Shown one piece after another: positions 25,437 through 33,919 of a DNA stretch of 52,669 nt. Each line of letters begins with the position of its first letter. Positions within the stretch are counted from its first letter, which is position 1. The position numbers were made by a program, and so were the translations under genes. The stretch covers positions 128,582-181,250 of the forward strand of contig JAJDCU010000034.1 in the NCBI GenBank assembly GCA_029260655.1. The letters run 5' to 3'. Source of the DNA: Phycisphaeraceae bacterium. Its GTDB lineage: Bacteria; Planctomycetota; Phycisphaerae; Phycisphaerales; Phycisphaeraceae. The notes under the pieces are model-generated. The model searched no databases and was not told the DNA's origin. It saw only the letters and a list, made by a program, of their open reading frames with translations.

Positions 25437-26720
25437 TCAGCGGTCCAGCTCGGCGGCGATGATGTTCAGGCTCCCAAGGATGGCGACGGCGTCTGCGATC
25501 AGGTGGCCTTCCATCAGCTTGGCGAAGACCTGGTAGTTGATATAGCTCGGGGGTCTACACCGTGCACGCCAGGGACGCGGCCCACCGTCGCTGACGATGT
25601 AGAAGCCCAACTCGCCGTTGGCGGTTTCGTTGGCGGCATACACCTCGGCGACCGGCGCTTCCCAGCCGCGGTTGGTCATCACGATCTCAAAGTGCTGGAT
25701 CAACCCTTCGATAGAGCCGTACACCTCGGCCTTGCTGGGCTTGACCGCCTTGCCGTCGCTGTCCACGTTCATCGGCCCACCGGGGATGTTGTCGATCAAC
25801 TGCTCGATGATCCCGATCGACTGCTCGACTTCTTCGAGCCGGACCAGGTAGCGAGAGAAGGTGTCGCCCTTGGTCGCGATCGGGACCTTGAACCGGACGG
25901 CCTTGGCGCCCATCCCGTCCCAGTTGTCGGTGTAGCACAGGTAGGGCTCGTCCTTGCGCAGGTCACGCTTGACCCCCGCCGCCCGCGCGACCGGCCCGGA
26001 CAACGACCAGGCGACCGCGTCCTCCCGGCTGATCTCGCCGATCCCCTCGGTCCGGTCTCGGAAAATCCGGTTGTTGGTCAACAGCGTGCGGATGTCGTTC
26101 ACCGCCGGGGGGAGCTGGTCGAAGATGAAATTCTTCACCATCTTCCGGAAGACGGCCTCGTCCGGCAGCTCCTGCATCGTCCCGCCGACGCGGGTGTAGT
26201 CCGGGTGGAACCGCTGCCCGCAGATGTAGTCCATGATGTCGTTGATGCGTTCGCGCTGGTTGAACCCGTAGAGGAACCCGGTGAACGCGCCCAAGTCGAT
26301 CGCCGCCGCGCCGATGCACAGCAGGTGGTCCTGGATCCGCCCGAGTTCGGCGAGGATCGTGCGCACCGCTTTGCAGCGCGGGGTCAGGTCGATCCCGAAC
26401 AGCTTTTCGACCGCCGTGTGCCAGGCGATGTCGTTACTGATCGGCGAGATGTAGTTCATCCGGCTGACGATGGTGACGTACTGGTTGTAGTCCAGCGTCT
26501 CGCCGAGCTTCTCGAAGCCCGAGTGCAGGGAGCGGATGTGGGGGGTGACCCGTGCGACGCGCTCGCCGACGAGCTCCATGACCAGGCGCAGGGTGGTGTG
26601 GGTCGAGGGGTGCTGGGGCCCGAAGTTCAGCGTCCAGCGATCGCCGGGCTGCTGGTCCTCGGGCTTGAGGTATGGGGTGGTTTCGACGTCCAGGTCAATG
26701 GGCTTGAGGTCGTATGGCAT
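25437..26720 (-). CDS. nuoD: NADH-quinone oxidoreductase subunit D
   Basis: A 427-residue 49-kDa-type subunit that helps form the quinone site. NFGPQHPSTHTTLRLVMEL is diagnostic, followed by RVTPHIRSLHSGFEKL, DYNQYVTIVSRMNY and near the end GELGFYIVSDGG. CRPPSYINYQ and AILGSLNIIAAELDR close the protein as usual. A separate nuoC is not upstream; the gene is divergent from queG, so nuoABC must be elsewhere. Confidence 0.95.
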   Translation of the reverse strand: MPYDLKPIDLDVETTPYLKPEDQQPGDRWTLNFGPQHPSTHTTLRLVMELVGERVARVTPHIRSLHSGFEKLGETLDYNQYVTIVSRMNYISPISNDIAWHTAVEKLFGIDLTPRCKAVRTILAELGRIQDHLLCIGAAAIDLGAFTGFLYGFNQRERINDIMDYICGQRFHPDYTRVGGTMQELPDEAVFRKMVKNFIFDQLPPAVNDIRTLLTNNRIFRDRTEGIGEISREDAVAWSLSGPVARAAGVKRDLRKDEPYLCYTDNWDGMGAKAVRFKVPIATKGDTFSRYLVRLEEVEQSIGIIEQLIDNIPGGPMNVDSDGKAVKPSKAEVYGSIEGLIQHFEIVMTNRGWEAPVAEVYAANETANGELGFYIVSDGGPRPWRARCRPPSYINYQVFAKLMEGHLIADAVAILGSLNIIAAELDR

Positions 26721-26848
26721 CGCGTTAGGCGTCGTAAGGGGCTTGGTTGGCTCGGATTGTAGTCATGATCGGCCCGTCCGCCAACCGGCCCGCGCTGGGG
26801 CGAAACCGGGGGCCGACCCGACCACGGCGATGGGGATAAACTAAGCCC

Positions 26849-28105
26849 GTGCAAACGTCTAACTCACCCAAGCCGATCGATGCTCAGCCGGTACTGGACC
26901 TGGCTCTTAGCCTGGGTTTCGGGCTGATCGGGATCGCGCCTGCCAAGCCCAGCGAGAACGGCGACTGCGTGCGGCACTGGATCGGCGACGGCCGGCACGG
27001 GGAGATGGCTTACCTTGCAAACCACCTGGACGTTCGGCTGGACCCCGGCAAGCTGCTGGAAGGGGCCCGGTCGATCATCTGCGTGGCGGACAAGCACCCG
27101 GCCAAAACCGACCTAAACCCAACCGGAGCCGCCCCGTACGGCAAGATCGCCCGGTACGCCTGGGGCGATGATTACCACAAGACCCTCAAGAAACGCCTGC
27201 ATCGGTTAGCCGACGCGCTGGCAAAGGCCCACCCCGGGCAGCGGTTTCGATCCACGGTCGATACCGCCCCGATATTGGAGCGCGAGCACGCCGCACAGGC
27301 CGGGCTGGGATGGATCGGCAAGCACACCCTGCTGATTCACCCGGCGTATGGGTCGTACTTTATGCTGGGCACGATCCTCACCACGCTGAATCTCAAGACC
27401 ACCCAGCAGGCAGGCTATCCCGAGCCGACCGTGCCCCCCACCGACCACTGCGGGACCTGCACGCGCTGTATCGACGCCTGCCCGACCGGATGTATCACCG
27501 ACCCAGGCCCCCCGGACTCTGGAGGGAAAGACTCCGGGAGGGCTGATTCCGAGGGGACCGACTTCGGGGGGATTGACTCCGGGGGTCGCTCGGTCGACGC
27601 GGCCCGCTGTATCAGTTACCTGACCCTCGAGCACCGTAGCGCCATCGACCCGGCCCTGCACGCGCAAATGGGTGACTGGATCTCAGGCTGCGACATCTGC
27701 CAGGAAGTCTGTCCACACAACAGAGAGCAGGGCTCAGGGTTCAGCAACCCGGACCCGAGGCCTGGAGATCAAAGCCGCTTGCGGCTTAGCGAACTGCCGA
27801 TCGACGACCGCTACACCCCGCGCCCCCCTGCGCCGGGTTTGAGTTTGCGGGACATCCTCGCCTGGACGGAAGACGACCGCCGCGAAGTGTTCAAAGGTTC
27901 GGCGCTCAAGCGCATCAAGCTGGACATGCTCAAACGCAACGCCCTGATCGCCGCCGGCAACGCACTGGCCCAGCGGGAGGATGCCCAACTGCGTAAGCGA
28001 ATCGACGAGATCGAATCAGATGCAGCCGAGCCGCCGATGGTCCGGTTCACGGCCCGTCAGGTGCTTGATCGGCTTGAGCGCGGTAAGCATCACGCCTCTG
28101 AATAA
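26849..28105 (+). CDS. queG: Epoxyqueuosine reductase with tandem-repeat insertion
   Basis: A 418-residue B12- and Fe-S-dependent enzyme completing queuosine synthesis on tRNA. GARSIICVADKHP and ILEREHAAQAGLGWIGKH are diagnostic, as are the two ferredoxin-like cluster sets (CGTCTRCIDACPTG; CDICQEVCPHN). A HEAT-like tail follows. Between the first cluster and RCISYLTLEHR lies a 25-residue insertion of five Asp-Ser-Gly-Gly-type pentapeptides. The start is GTG 26849, without a ribosome-binding site. TAAACT seven bases upstream suggests a leaderless mRNA. The 3' end overlaps the convergent TPR gene by 59 bases. Confidence 0.94.
   Translation: MQTSNSPKPIDAQPVLDLALSLGFGLIGIAPAKPSENGDCVRHWIGDGRHGEMAYLANHLDVRLDPGKLLEGARSIICVADKHPAKTDLNPTGAAPYGKIARYAWGDDYHKTLKKRLHRLADALAKAHPGQRFRSTVDTAPILEREHAAQAGLGWIGKHTLLIHPAYGSYFMLGTILTTLNLKTTQQAGYPEPTVPPTDHCGTCTRCIDACPTGCITDPGPPDSGGKDSGRADSEGTDFGGIDSGGRSVDAARCISYLTLEHRSAIDPALHAQMGDWISGCDICQEVCPHNREQGSGFSNPDPRPGDQSRLRLSELPIDDRYTPRPPAPGLSLRDILAWTEDDRREVFKGSALKRIKLDMLKRNALIAAGNALAQREDAQLRKRIDEIESDAAEPPMVRFTARQVLDRLERGKHHASE
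27515..27589 (+). repeat. Five 15-base tandem repeats inside queG
   Basis: Five units of consensus GACTCCGGGGGGAxx, each beginning GAC or GAT and encoding Asp-Ser/Phe-Gly/Glu-Gly/Arg-x. The copies have diverged at third and last codon positions but remain exactly 15 bases, so the frame is kept. Confidence 0.85.
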
Positions 28106-29954
28106 CCTGCCGCCGAAGTAACGGGTCCGCCGCCGCCGGATCAGATACCCCCGCCGGCCCCGACTCAGCCTCTAACGACGATGCCAATCCCCGGTCCAGG
28201 CATTCACCTGCATCACGGAAACGCCCCAACACCTCGTAGGTGGTGGCGAGGTTCAGCCAGAAACCCAACTCCGCGGGTGCGAGCTGCGTCGCCTTAAGGA
28301 AGTGCTCCAAAGCGCGCTGCGGGTCGTTGAGCCTGGCGTGGACGATACCCAGATCGTCGTAGGCCTTGGCGAACAACGGGTCGAGCGCGACGGCTTTTTC
28401 CAGGTGCTCGCGTGCCCGATCAAGTTGGTCGTCGACTAACAGGGCCCTGCCAAGCTCCCGGTGATACACCGGGCTGTCGGGCTTTAGCTCGACGGCGGTT
28501 TCCAGTTCGACGATCGCCTGGTCGGTCTGCCCCTGGTCAAGCCAGATATTGCCTACGCCGTTGTGCGCCCCCGCGTGGTCGTGATTGATCGCAAGCACCT
28601 CGCCATACGCCCGCATCGCCAGCTTGTCCTCGCCCTCGCGCTGTAGCGCCGACGCCAGGTTGTACCAGCCCCGGCTGTTGCTTGGCCGACGTTCCGCGAC
28701 CGTCCCCCAGATCGAAACACGGCTGCGGTATTCCATGTTCCGGTTGAACGTCATCAACCCCAGACTCAGGGCGCAGGCCGCTACGATCGTCAGCCCGTAT
28801 GCCTCCGGCTTGTCGGGCACGGCGTAGCGCAACAACGCATACCCCCCCGCCACAACCACACCAATCACCGCGATCAACGGCAGGTACATCCGGTGCTCGA
28901 CCGCGAGGTCGGCGATCGGCATCAGACTCGACGTCGGGCCCAAAACCAAAAAGAACGACAGTCCAAGAAAGCCCCACCACGTTTTCTTGATCACGCCCCA
29001 CACCGACGCGCCCAGCAGGCCGACCAGCACCAGCCCCTGCCACAGCACGTTGGCCATAAATAGCCGCGCCACTTCGCTAGACGGGGTGTCTTGCGGGATC
29101 GCCGGCCGCCACTGGTAGTCCAGGATCAACGGGCTGGGCCAAAGCGCCTTGCGCAGGTAGACCTCCACGATCACGCCGGGCTGGGTCAGCAGGTAGGTCC
29201 ACCTCGATAACAGCTTGTCGTCCAGCGCCCCGCCGACAGACTCCGCATCGCCGGATAGCGTGCGGTAGACGATCCACCCCATCGGCACCCACGCGGCAAA
29301 CAGCCCGACGTACAGCTTCCAGCGCTTTGTTAACAGATCCTTCCACGACCGGCCGACCAGGCAGTAGTCGTACAGCAGCACGACCAGCGGCGCGGTCGCC
29401 ATCACCTCCTTGCAGCCCATCCCGATCAAGCAGACCGCGACCGACAAAGCAGCCCACGCTTTCGAACCCCCGCCGGCGTAGCGCACGAAGCTGTACAGCG
29501 TAAACAGGTAGCACAGGCCCGCCAGCGATTCGCCCCGCTGGATCGTGTAGGTCACCGCCTGGGTATTCAAAGGGTGCAGCAGCCACAGAAGCGCGACCGC
29601 CGAGCCGATCCAGGACGCTTGCTTGCGGAACCTGTCACTAAAGGTCGGTAGCTCAAGCGTGCGGCGCACCAGACCAAACAGGGCCAGGGCCGCGAAGATG
29701 TGGATGACCATATTAAATAGGTGATACCCCGCCGGCTCGCCGCCGCCCAGCGCGTAGTTCAGCGCCAGCGTCAACTCCGTCACCGGGCGGTTCGAACCCC
29801 CTGACTCGCCGGAGCCCAGCAGGATCGTCCGGACGCCGGCCAGGTCGCGGATCTGTTCGTTCAGCAGGATCGCCGGCTCATCGTCGAAGACGAACGCGTT
29901 GGGCAGGGTGTTGAGGTACGCCAGTGTCCCCGCCAGGATCAGCAGCAGGGGCAT
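28047..29954 (-). CDS. TMTC-like membrane protein with TPR repeats
   Basis: A 635-residue protein. The N-terminal half has about ten membrane helices, with NTLPNAFVFDDEPAI in the first outer loop. This is the acidic motif of the TMTC/DUF1736 and related GT-C mannosyltransferase-like proteins. The C-terminal part (about 440-600) holds four tetratricopeptide repeats (NSRGWYNLASALQREGEDK; AGAHNGVGNIWLDQGQTDQ; and two more). It may transfer a lipid-linked sugar to protein, by analogy only. The end overlaps queG on the other strand. The frame is open upstream of ATG 29954, so the start is uncertain. Confidence 0.85.
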   Translation of the reverse strand: MPLLLILAGTLAYLNTLPNAFVFDDEPAILLNEQIRDLAGVRTILLGSGESGGSNRPVTELTLALNYALGGGEPAGYHLFNMVIHIFAALALFGLVRRTLELPTFSDRFRKQASWIGSAVALLWLLHPLNTQAVTYTIQRGESLAGLCYLFTLYSFVRYAGGGSKAWAALSVAVCLIGMGCKEVMATAPLVVLLYDYCLVGRSWKDLLTKRWKLYVGLFAAWVPMGWIVYRTLSGDAESVGGALDDKLLSRWTYLLTQPGVIVEVYLRKALWPSPLILDYQWRPAIPQDTPSSEVARLFMANVLWQGLVLVGLLGASVWGVIKKTWWGFLGLSFFLVLGPTSSLMPIADLAVEHRMYLPLIAVIGVVVAGGYALLRYAVPDKPEAYGLTIVAACALSLGLMTFNRNMEYRSRVSIWGTVAERRPSNSRGWYNLASALQREGEDKLAMRAYGEVLAINHDHAGAHNGVGNIWLDQGQTDQAIVELETAVELKPDSPVYHRELGRALLVDDQLDRAREHLEKAVALDPLFAKAYDDLGIVHARLNDPQRALEHFLKATQLAPAELGFWLNLATTYEVLGRFRDAGECLDRGLASSLEAESGPAGVSDPAAADPLLRRQVIQRRDAYRAQADQAPDGP

Positions 29955-30069
29955 CAGCTTCGCCGGATCAAAGCGAAGACGATCACCCGGCGTGGACTGA
30001 TGTTCGGCTGTGTTGGCAGAAGCGGTAATGGCGCGTAGGCTCCGGCGGTCAGTGACTTCGCCGACGATC

Positions 30070-30954
30070 TTAGCCGCCGACCCGCTTTAGGGCGATGTCG
30101 CGCACCGCCTGGGCGATCTCGCCGACCGTCCAGGTCACCGCCACAAGGGTCAGCCCGGCGAACAGCACCAACAGGCTCACGACCGCGCTGTGGCCCTGGT
30201 CGTCCGCCAGCAGCATCGCCTTGAACGCAGGCCCGATCAGCATCAACGCCGTCAGTCTCAATACCCACGGGATCACACGCAGGAACGGGTAGGCCTCGGC
30301 CGAAAAATCAAACGTCCAGCGCCCAAGTGATTCCTGCTCGTCCTCGTACGCATCGGACGGAGCCACCGATAGCGCAACGGGTTTATGTGCCTGGTCCTCC
30401 CCGGTCGGCGCTGCGGTGTCATAGTCCCCGGCCTTGTGGTGATCTTGATCTCCGGCCAGCCGACCGTCCATCTCGATCGGCCTCGGCGATCTCGCCGACA
30501 CCGGCTTGGGGGAGGCAACGTTCTTGGCGCTGGTCTTGCAACCCGACCCGGGCTTGCTGGACGAGGTGGCGAACAGGTCCTGGACGCGCCTGCGTGATTC
30601 GGCGATCTGCTCCTGCGATTGCTCTTCCGCGTGGTCGGGCGCTTCGGCCCCGTCGCCGGGCGCATCGATCGGCGGGATGTTCAAACCCCCGGGCGCGCCG
30701 CCGCCTAAGTGGTATTCACCCTCGTCGTGGCCCCCCGCGCCGACCAGTGCTTCCTTGCGCTTGGGCGACTTGTGCGGGTGCATCGACCCGACACGGGTAT
30801 GGACCGACAGGTCGTTGCCGTGCCCGTTCTTGCCCGCCCGGCGCGGCACCGCCTGGATACAACCACAGCGCGGACACTTAACCTGTTTGCCTTGGGAACC
30901 CTCCGGAACCTTGACGCGGGAATGGCAGTCCTGACAGCGGAATCGGATAGGCAT
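30070..30954 (-). CDS. Zinc-finger membrane protein, unknown function
   Basis: A 294-residue protein. The N-terminus is a zinc finger (FRCQDCHSRVKVPEG then VKCPRCG, MJ0042-like), followed by a long, low-complexity charged linker (about 40-215) and two membrane helices near the C-terminus (about 228-245 and 250-275). The layout, finger-linker-membrane, is common in Planctomycetota. No enzyme motif. The linker is probably disordered. Same strand as the TPR gene downstream. Confidence 0.75.
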   Translation of the reverse strand: MPIRFRCQDCHSRVKVPEGSQGKQVKCPRCGCIQAVPRRAGKNGHGNDLSVHTRVGSMHPHKSPKRKEALVGAGGHDEGEYHLGGGAPGGLNIPPIDAPGDGAEAPDHAEEQSQEQIAESRRRVQDLFATSSSKPGSGCKTSAKNVASPKPVSARSPRPIEMDGRLAGDQDHHKAGDYDTAAPTGEDQAHKPVALSVAPSDAYEDEQESLGRWTFDFSAEAYPFLRVIPWVLRLTALMLIGPAFKAMLLADDQGHSAVVSLLVLFAGLTLVAVTWTVGEIAQAVRDIALKRVGG

Positions 30955-31069
30955 CGCGGCGCCTCCGTGCGTGGCGTGTGCGTGGCGTCGGCGACCTTGC
31001 CGGCGCGGCCCGGGCTACGGCGTCCGTCCGGGGACCCGTGGCCAGCCTAGGCCTATCCCGTGTATCGGT

Positions 31070-31855
31070 TTATATCCCGACGATACTAAAACCGGCGTCC
31101 ACGTGGATGTTCTCCCCGGTCACCCCAGACGCCATCTCACTGAGCAGATAGACGGCCGTATTGCCGACCTCCTCGCCCGTTATGTTCCGCTTCATAGCGG
31201 CTTTACGCTCCTGGTGCTCGAACATCTCACTGATCCCCCCCACCGCCGACGCCGCCAGCGTCCGAAGCGGCCCGCCGCTGATCGTGTTCACCCGGATGTT
31301 CTTTTCCCCCAAGTCAAAGGCCAGGTATTTGGCCGTGTGCTCCAAAGCCGCCTTGGCGATGCCCATGACGTTGTAGCCCGGGACCACCTTCTCCCCGCCG
31401 TAGTAGCTCATCGCCAATATAGACCCGCCATCTGGCATCACCTTCTCGGCCCGCTGACCCATCGCCAGCAGCGTGTACGCGCTGATATCCAGCGCCTGGG
31501 TCCACGCCTCCCGGGTCGTCGTGTAGAAGTTGCCAACCTTCAAAAACTCACGGTCCGCATACGCGATCGAATGGACGATGAAGTCAATCGTGCCAAAGTC
31601 CTTGGCGATCTTCTCGAACACCGCGTCAAGGTCCGCGTCCTTCGACGCATCGCAAGGCACCATCCAAGGGTCCTTCACCCCAAGCTCCTCAACAGCCATC
31701 CGGCAGCGGCGCTCCATCTTGCCCTTGGGATCCGGCAGGTGCGTGAACCCACACGTCGCCCCCTGCTCGATCAGGCTCTTGGTGATAAACGTCGCGTAAC
31801 TTCGGTCGTTGGCGATCCCGAAAACAACGCCCTTCTTGCCGTCCATTAAGCCCAT
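31070..31855 (-). CDS. fabI: Enoyl-[acyl-carrier-protein] reductase (NADH)
   Basis: A 261-residue short-chain dehydrogenase-like enzyme doing the last reduction of fatty-acid elongation. GIANDRSYA (13-21) is the FabI cofactor motif. The catalytic Tyr-x6-Lys is YNVMGIAK, with the preceding SYYGGEKVVPG loop. IRVNTISGGPLRTLAASAV and HVDAGFSIVGI match FabI to the end. GGAAGGAG lies eight bases before the start. Confidence 0.96.
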   Translation of the reverse strand: MGLMDGKKGVVFGIANDRSYATFITKSLIEQGATCGFTHLPDPKGKMERRCRMAVEELGVKDPWMVPCDASKDADLDAVFEKIAKDFGTIDFIVHSIAYADREFLKVGNFYTTTREAWTQALDISAYTLLAMGQRAEKVMPDGGSILAMSYYGGEKVVPGYNVMGIAKAALEHTAKYLAFDLGEKNIRVNTISGGPLRTLAASAVGGISEMFEHQERKAAMKRNITGEEVGNTAVYLLSEMASGVTGENIHVDAGFSIVGI

Positions 31856-31981
31856 GGTGGGTGCTCCTTCCCCGGGTAGATAGTCGTGTTCAAACCCCGG
31901 CTAATCCGACGTCAGAGCCGCAAAAGGTAGCAAGGATCGCCTCTTCAGACAAAGCGGGCCGCCAGGCAGGTTCCCCCGCCC

Positions 31982-32917
31982 CTACTCAAACGAATAACCG
32001 CATAGCTGCTCAAGGCACATCAGGAACAGCCTGGCATTGGCCATCTTGGCGTAATCAAACCCGTACTTTCCTTTGCCCCCCAGCCATCCCGCATCCTGAC
32101 TCTTGATCGAGAAATGGCCCCCGCCCACGCGCAGGTCCTTGATCTCATCAACAGCCAGCCGCGAGGTCTTGCCCTTGAAGAAAAACTCCAGGAACCCCGG
32201 CCCGACCCGCACCCAGTCTTTCTTGTTCACCTTGAAGTGGATCGCGCCCTGATCTTTGAGTTCATCGTTGATCGCATCCCCAAGAAACGCCGTCCACATC
32301 ATCTCGCCGGCCGCCGCGATGTAATAAGGGCTGCTCGCCTTGGGCGTACCCTTCTTGCTGCTGTGACTGCCGGAGAGCTTAAACACCCGCTTGTCGTCGG
32401 CGTCGCGCCACTCGTAGTTGTAGGTCGTGCCGGCGTAAACCCCATTGACGTTCGAATTCACGGTATGGGTATATAGATCGACCGCGTTTACAAATTCAAA
32501 CAGCTCGGTTGTTTTGACCTGGGTCCGCTCCGCGCCGAGTTTGTATTTCACCAGGCCGATCTCACCGACATACGCCAGCCAGCTCGATCCACGGGTAAAA
32601 TAGAACGTAAACGGCACAGATAACAGGCCCAGCAGCACCCCCAATGTTGCGCCTAGAACCCAGGGGTGCGAATCGGGACTGGTCATCCCGACAACGACCA
32701 TGACCGGCACCGCCGCCAGCAAGAACACAAGGCCGATGATCGCAAGACGTTTCTTTATAGATCGCAGCGGCTTGCCCACGGTGCAGGTGGAATACATGGC
32801 CTTGACCTGCCCGATCTCGGGCGGCGGGTCTATCGGGAAGTCCATCGCCGCGGGGACCGGATCCCCGTTGAGTAACACGACTTCCTCATCGCTTTGCACT
32901 TCAGGTTCATCATTCAT
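31982..32917 (-). CDS. Membrane protein with PH-like C-terminal region, unknown function
   Basis: A 311-residue protein. A polar N-terminus (1-50) precedes two hydrophobic helices (about 55-75 and 85-105). The rest is soluble and beta-rich (VYAGTTYNYEWRDADDK; FFFKGKTSRLAVDEIKDLRV), with the look of a pleckstrin-homology-like sensor of membrane or ligand state. ATG 32917 has GGAGGA six bases upstream; the frame is open to 32965. I do not recognise a named family; DUF6585-like proteins are a candidate only. Confidence 0.7.
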   Translation of the reverse strand: MNDEPEVQSDEEVVLLNGDPVPAAMDFPIDPPPEIGQVKAMYSTCTVGKPLRSIKKRLAIIGLVFLLAAVPVMVVVGMTSPDSHPWVLGATLGVLLGLLSVPFTFYFTRGSSWLAYVGEIGLVKYKLGAERTQVKTTELFEFVNAVDLYTHTVNSNVNGVYAGTTYNYEWRDADDKRVFKLSGSHSSKKGTPKASSPYYIAAAGEMMWTAFLGDAINDELKDQGAIHFKVNKKDWVRVGPGFLEFFFKGKTSRLAVDEIKDLRVGGGHFSIKSQDAGWLGGKGKYGFDYAKMANARLFLMCLEQLCGYSFE

Positions 32918-32994
32918 CAAGATTCCTCCGCGGAAGGCTGTACGGTTGAGAATGAATACGGTCACACGGACAACGGGAAACTCCCCCGCCGCAT

Positions 32995-33029
32995 AAAAAA
33001 ACCACCCCGGGTTTCATCCCAAGGGTGGT
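32995..33029 (-). terminator. Rho-independent terminator of rpsD
   Basis: On the minus strand ACCACCC pairs with GGGTGGT around a 15-base loop and runs into seven T bases. It lies about 45 bases after the rpsD stop. Confidence 0.8.
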
Positions 33030-33071
33030 GGTGGTTGCTGTCATCGAGCCCCCGTGATCGGCCTGCGGTAT

Positions 33072-33671
33072 TTAACGGTAGAATTCGACGATCAGGTTCA
33101 TGTTCACGTCGAAGGGGATCTCGTCCGGCGTCGGGACCGCGATCACCTTGGCGATCAGCGTCGACGGGTCGAACGTCAGCCACGCAGGCGCGTTGTGCCC
33201 GGGCAGGTTCTCCATGTTCTCACGCACCACATTCTGGATGCCCGGCTTGAGCGTGATCAGGTCGTCAACCTTTACCTGACACGACGGGATGTCGGTCTTT
33301 CGGCCGTTCAGCAGCACGTGCCCGTGATTGACCAGTTGCCGTGCCGCCCAGATCGTCCGTGCCCAGCCAAGCCGGCGGATCACGTTGTCCAGCCGCTGCT
33401 CCAGCGTCTGCATCAGCACCTGGCCCGTGTTGCCCTTGGCGGTCGAGGCCTTGGCCATATACCCGCGGAACTGACGCTCCAGCACGTTGTAGTGATAACG
33501 CAGCTTCTGCTTCTCGTTGAGCCGGATCCCGTAGTCGCGCAGACGCCGACCGCGGAACCCGTGCATCCCCGGGGGGTTCAGTTGACGCTTGGCGGTGTGT
33601 TTGGGGATGTCAGCGATCGGGACGCCGACACGGCGGGAGAGCTTGACCTTCGGACCGGTGTAATTCGCCAT
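33072..33671 (-). CDS. rpsD: Small ribosomal subunit protein uS4
   Basis: A 199-residue primary 16S rRNA-binding protein. KLSRRVGVPI opens the N-terminal arm. GMHGFRGRRLRDYGIRLNEK and LERQFRGYM follow, then the S4 RNA-binding fold LEQRLDNVIRRLGWA and ARQLVNHGHVLLNGRK. The N-terminal zinc Cys of some S4 proteins are absent (Cys-free form). It stands alone rather than in the alpha operon, without rpoA or rpsK beside it. Confidence 0.97.
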   Translation of the reverse strand: MANYTGPKVKLSRRVGVPIADIPKHTAKRQLNPPGMHGFRGRRLRDYGIRLNEKQKLRYHYNVLERQFRGYMAKASTAKGNTGQVLMQTLEQRLDNVIRRLGWARTIWAARQLVNHGHVLLNGRKTDIPSCQVKVDDLITLKPGIQNVVRENMENLPGHNAPAWLTFDPSTLIAKVIAVPTPDEIPFDVNMNLIVEFYR

Positions 33672-33919
33672 CTATCTATACCATCCCGAGTTACCGGGAC
33701 GCCTCTTCGGTGCTCGGCCGTGCCTACGGCTCCGCGGGTGCCAAAAAAGTGCAGGACCCACGGCCCTGCTAAGTGAGCCGCATATTGGACCCGATCCACC
33801 GCCAACAGTCAAGCCGTCACCGAGCATGCCCAGAGTGATCAAAGGGTGAGTCCCAAACCCAGCCTATCGCTCTCCACGGGCCATGCCAAGAGCATATCCG
33901 GCACCGTTTCCGAACATAA

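Noticed and set aside
25356-26762. 468-residue open frame on the plus strand opposite nuoD
   Set aside because: It lies wholly over nuoD, E and D rich with no recognisable domain, and nuoD is unambiguous.
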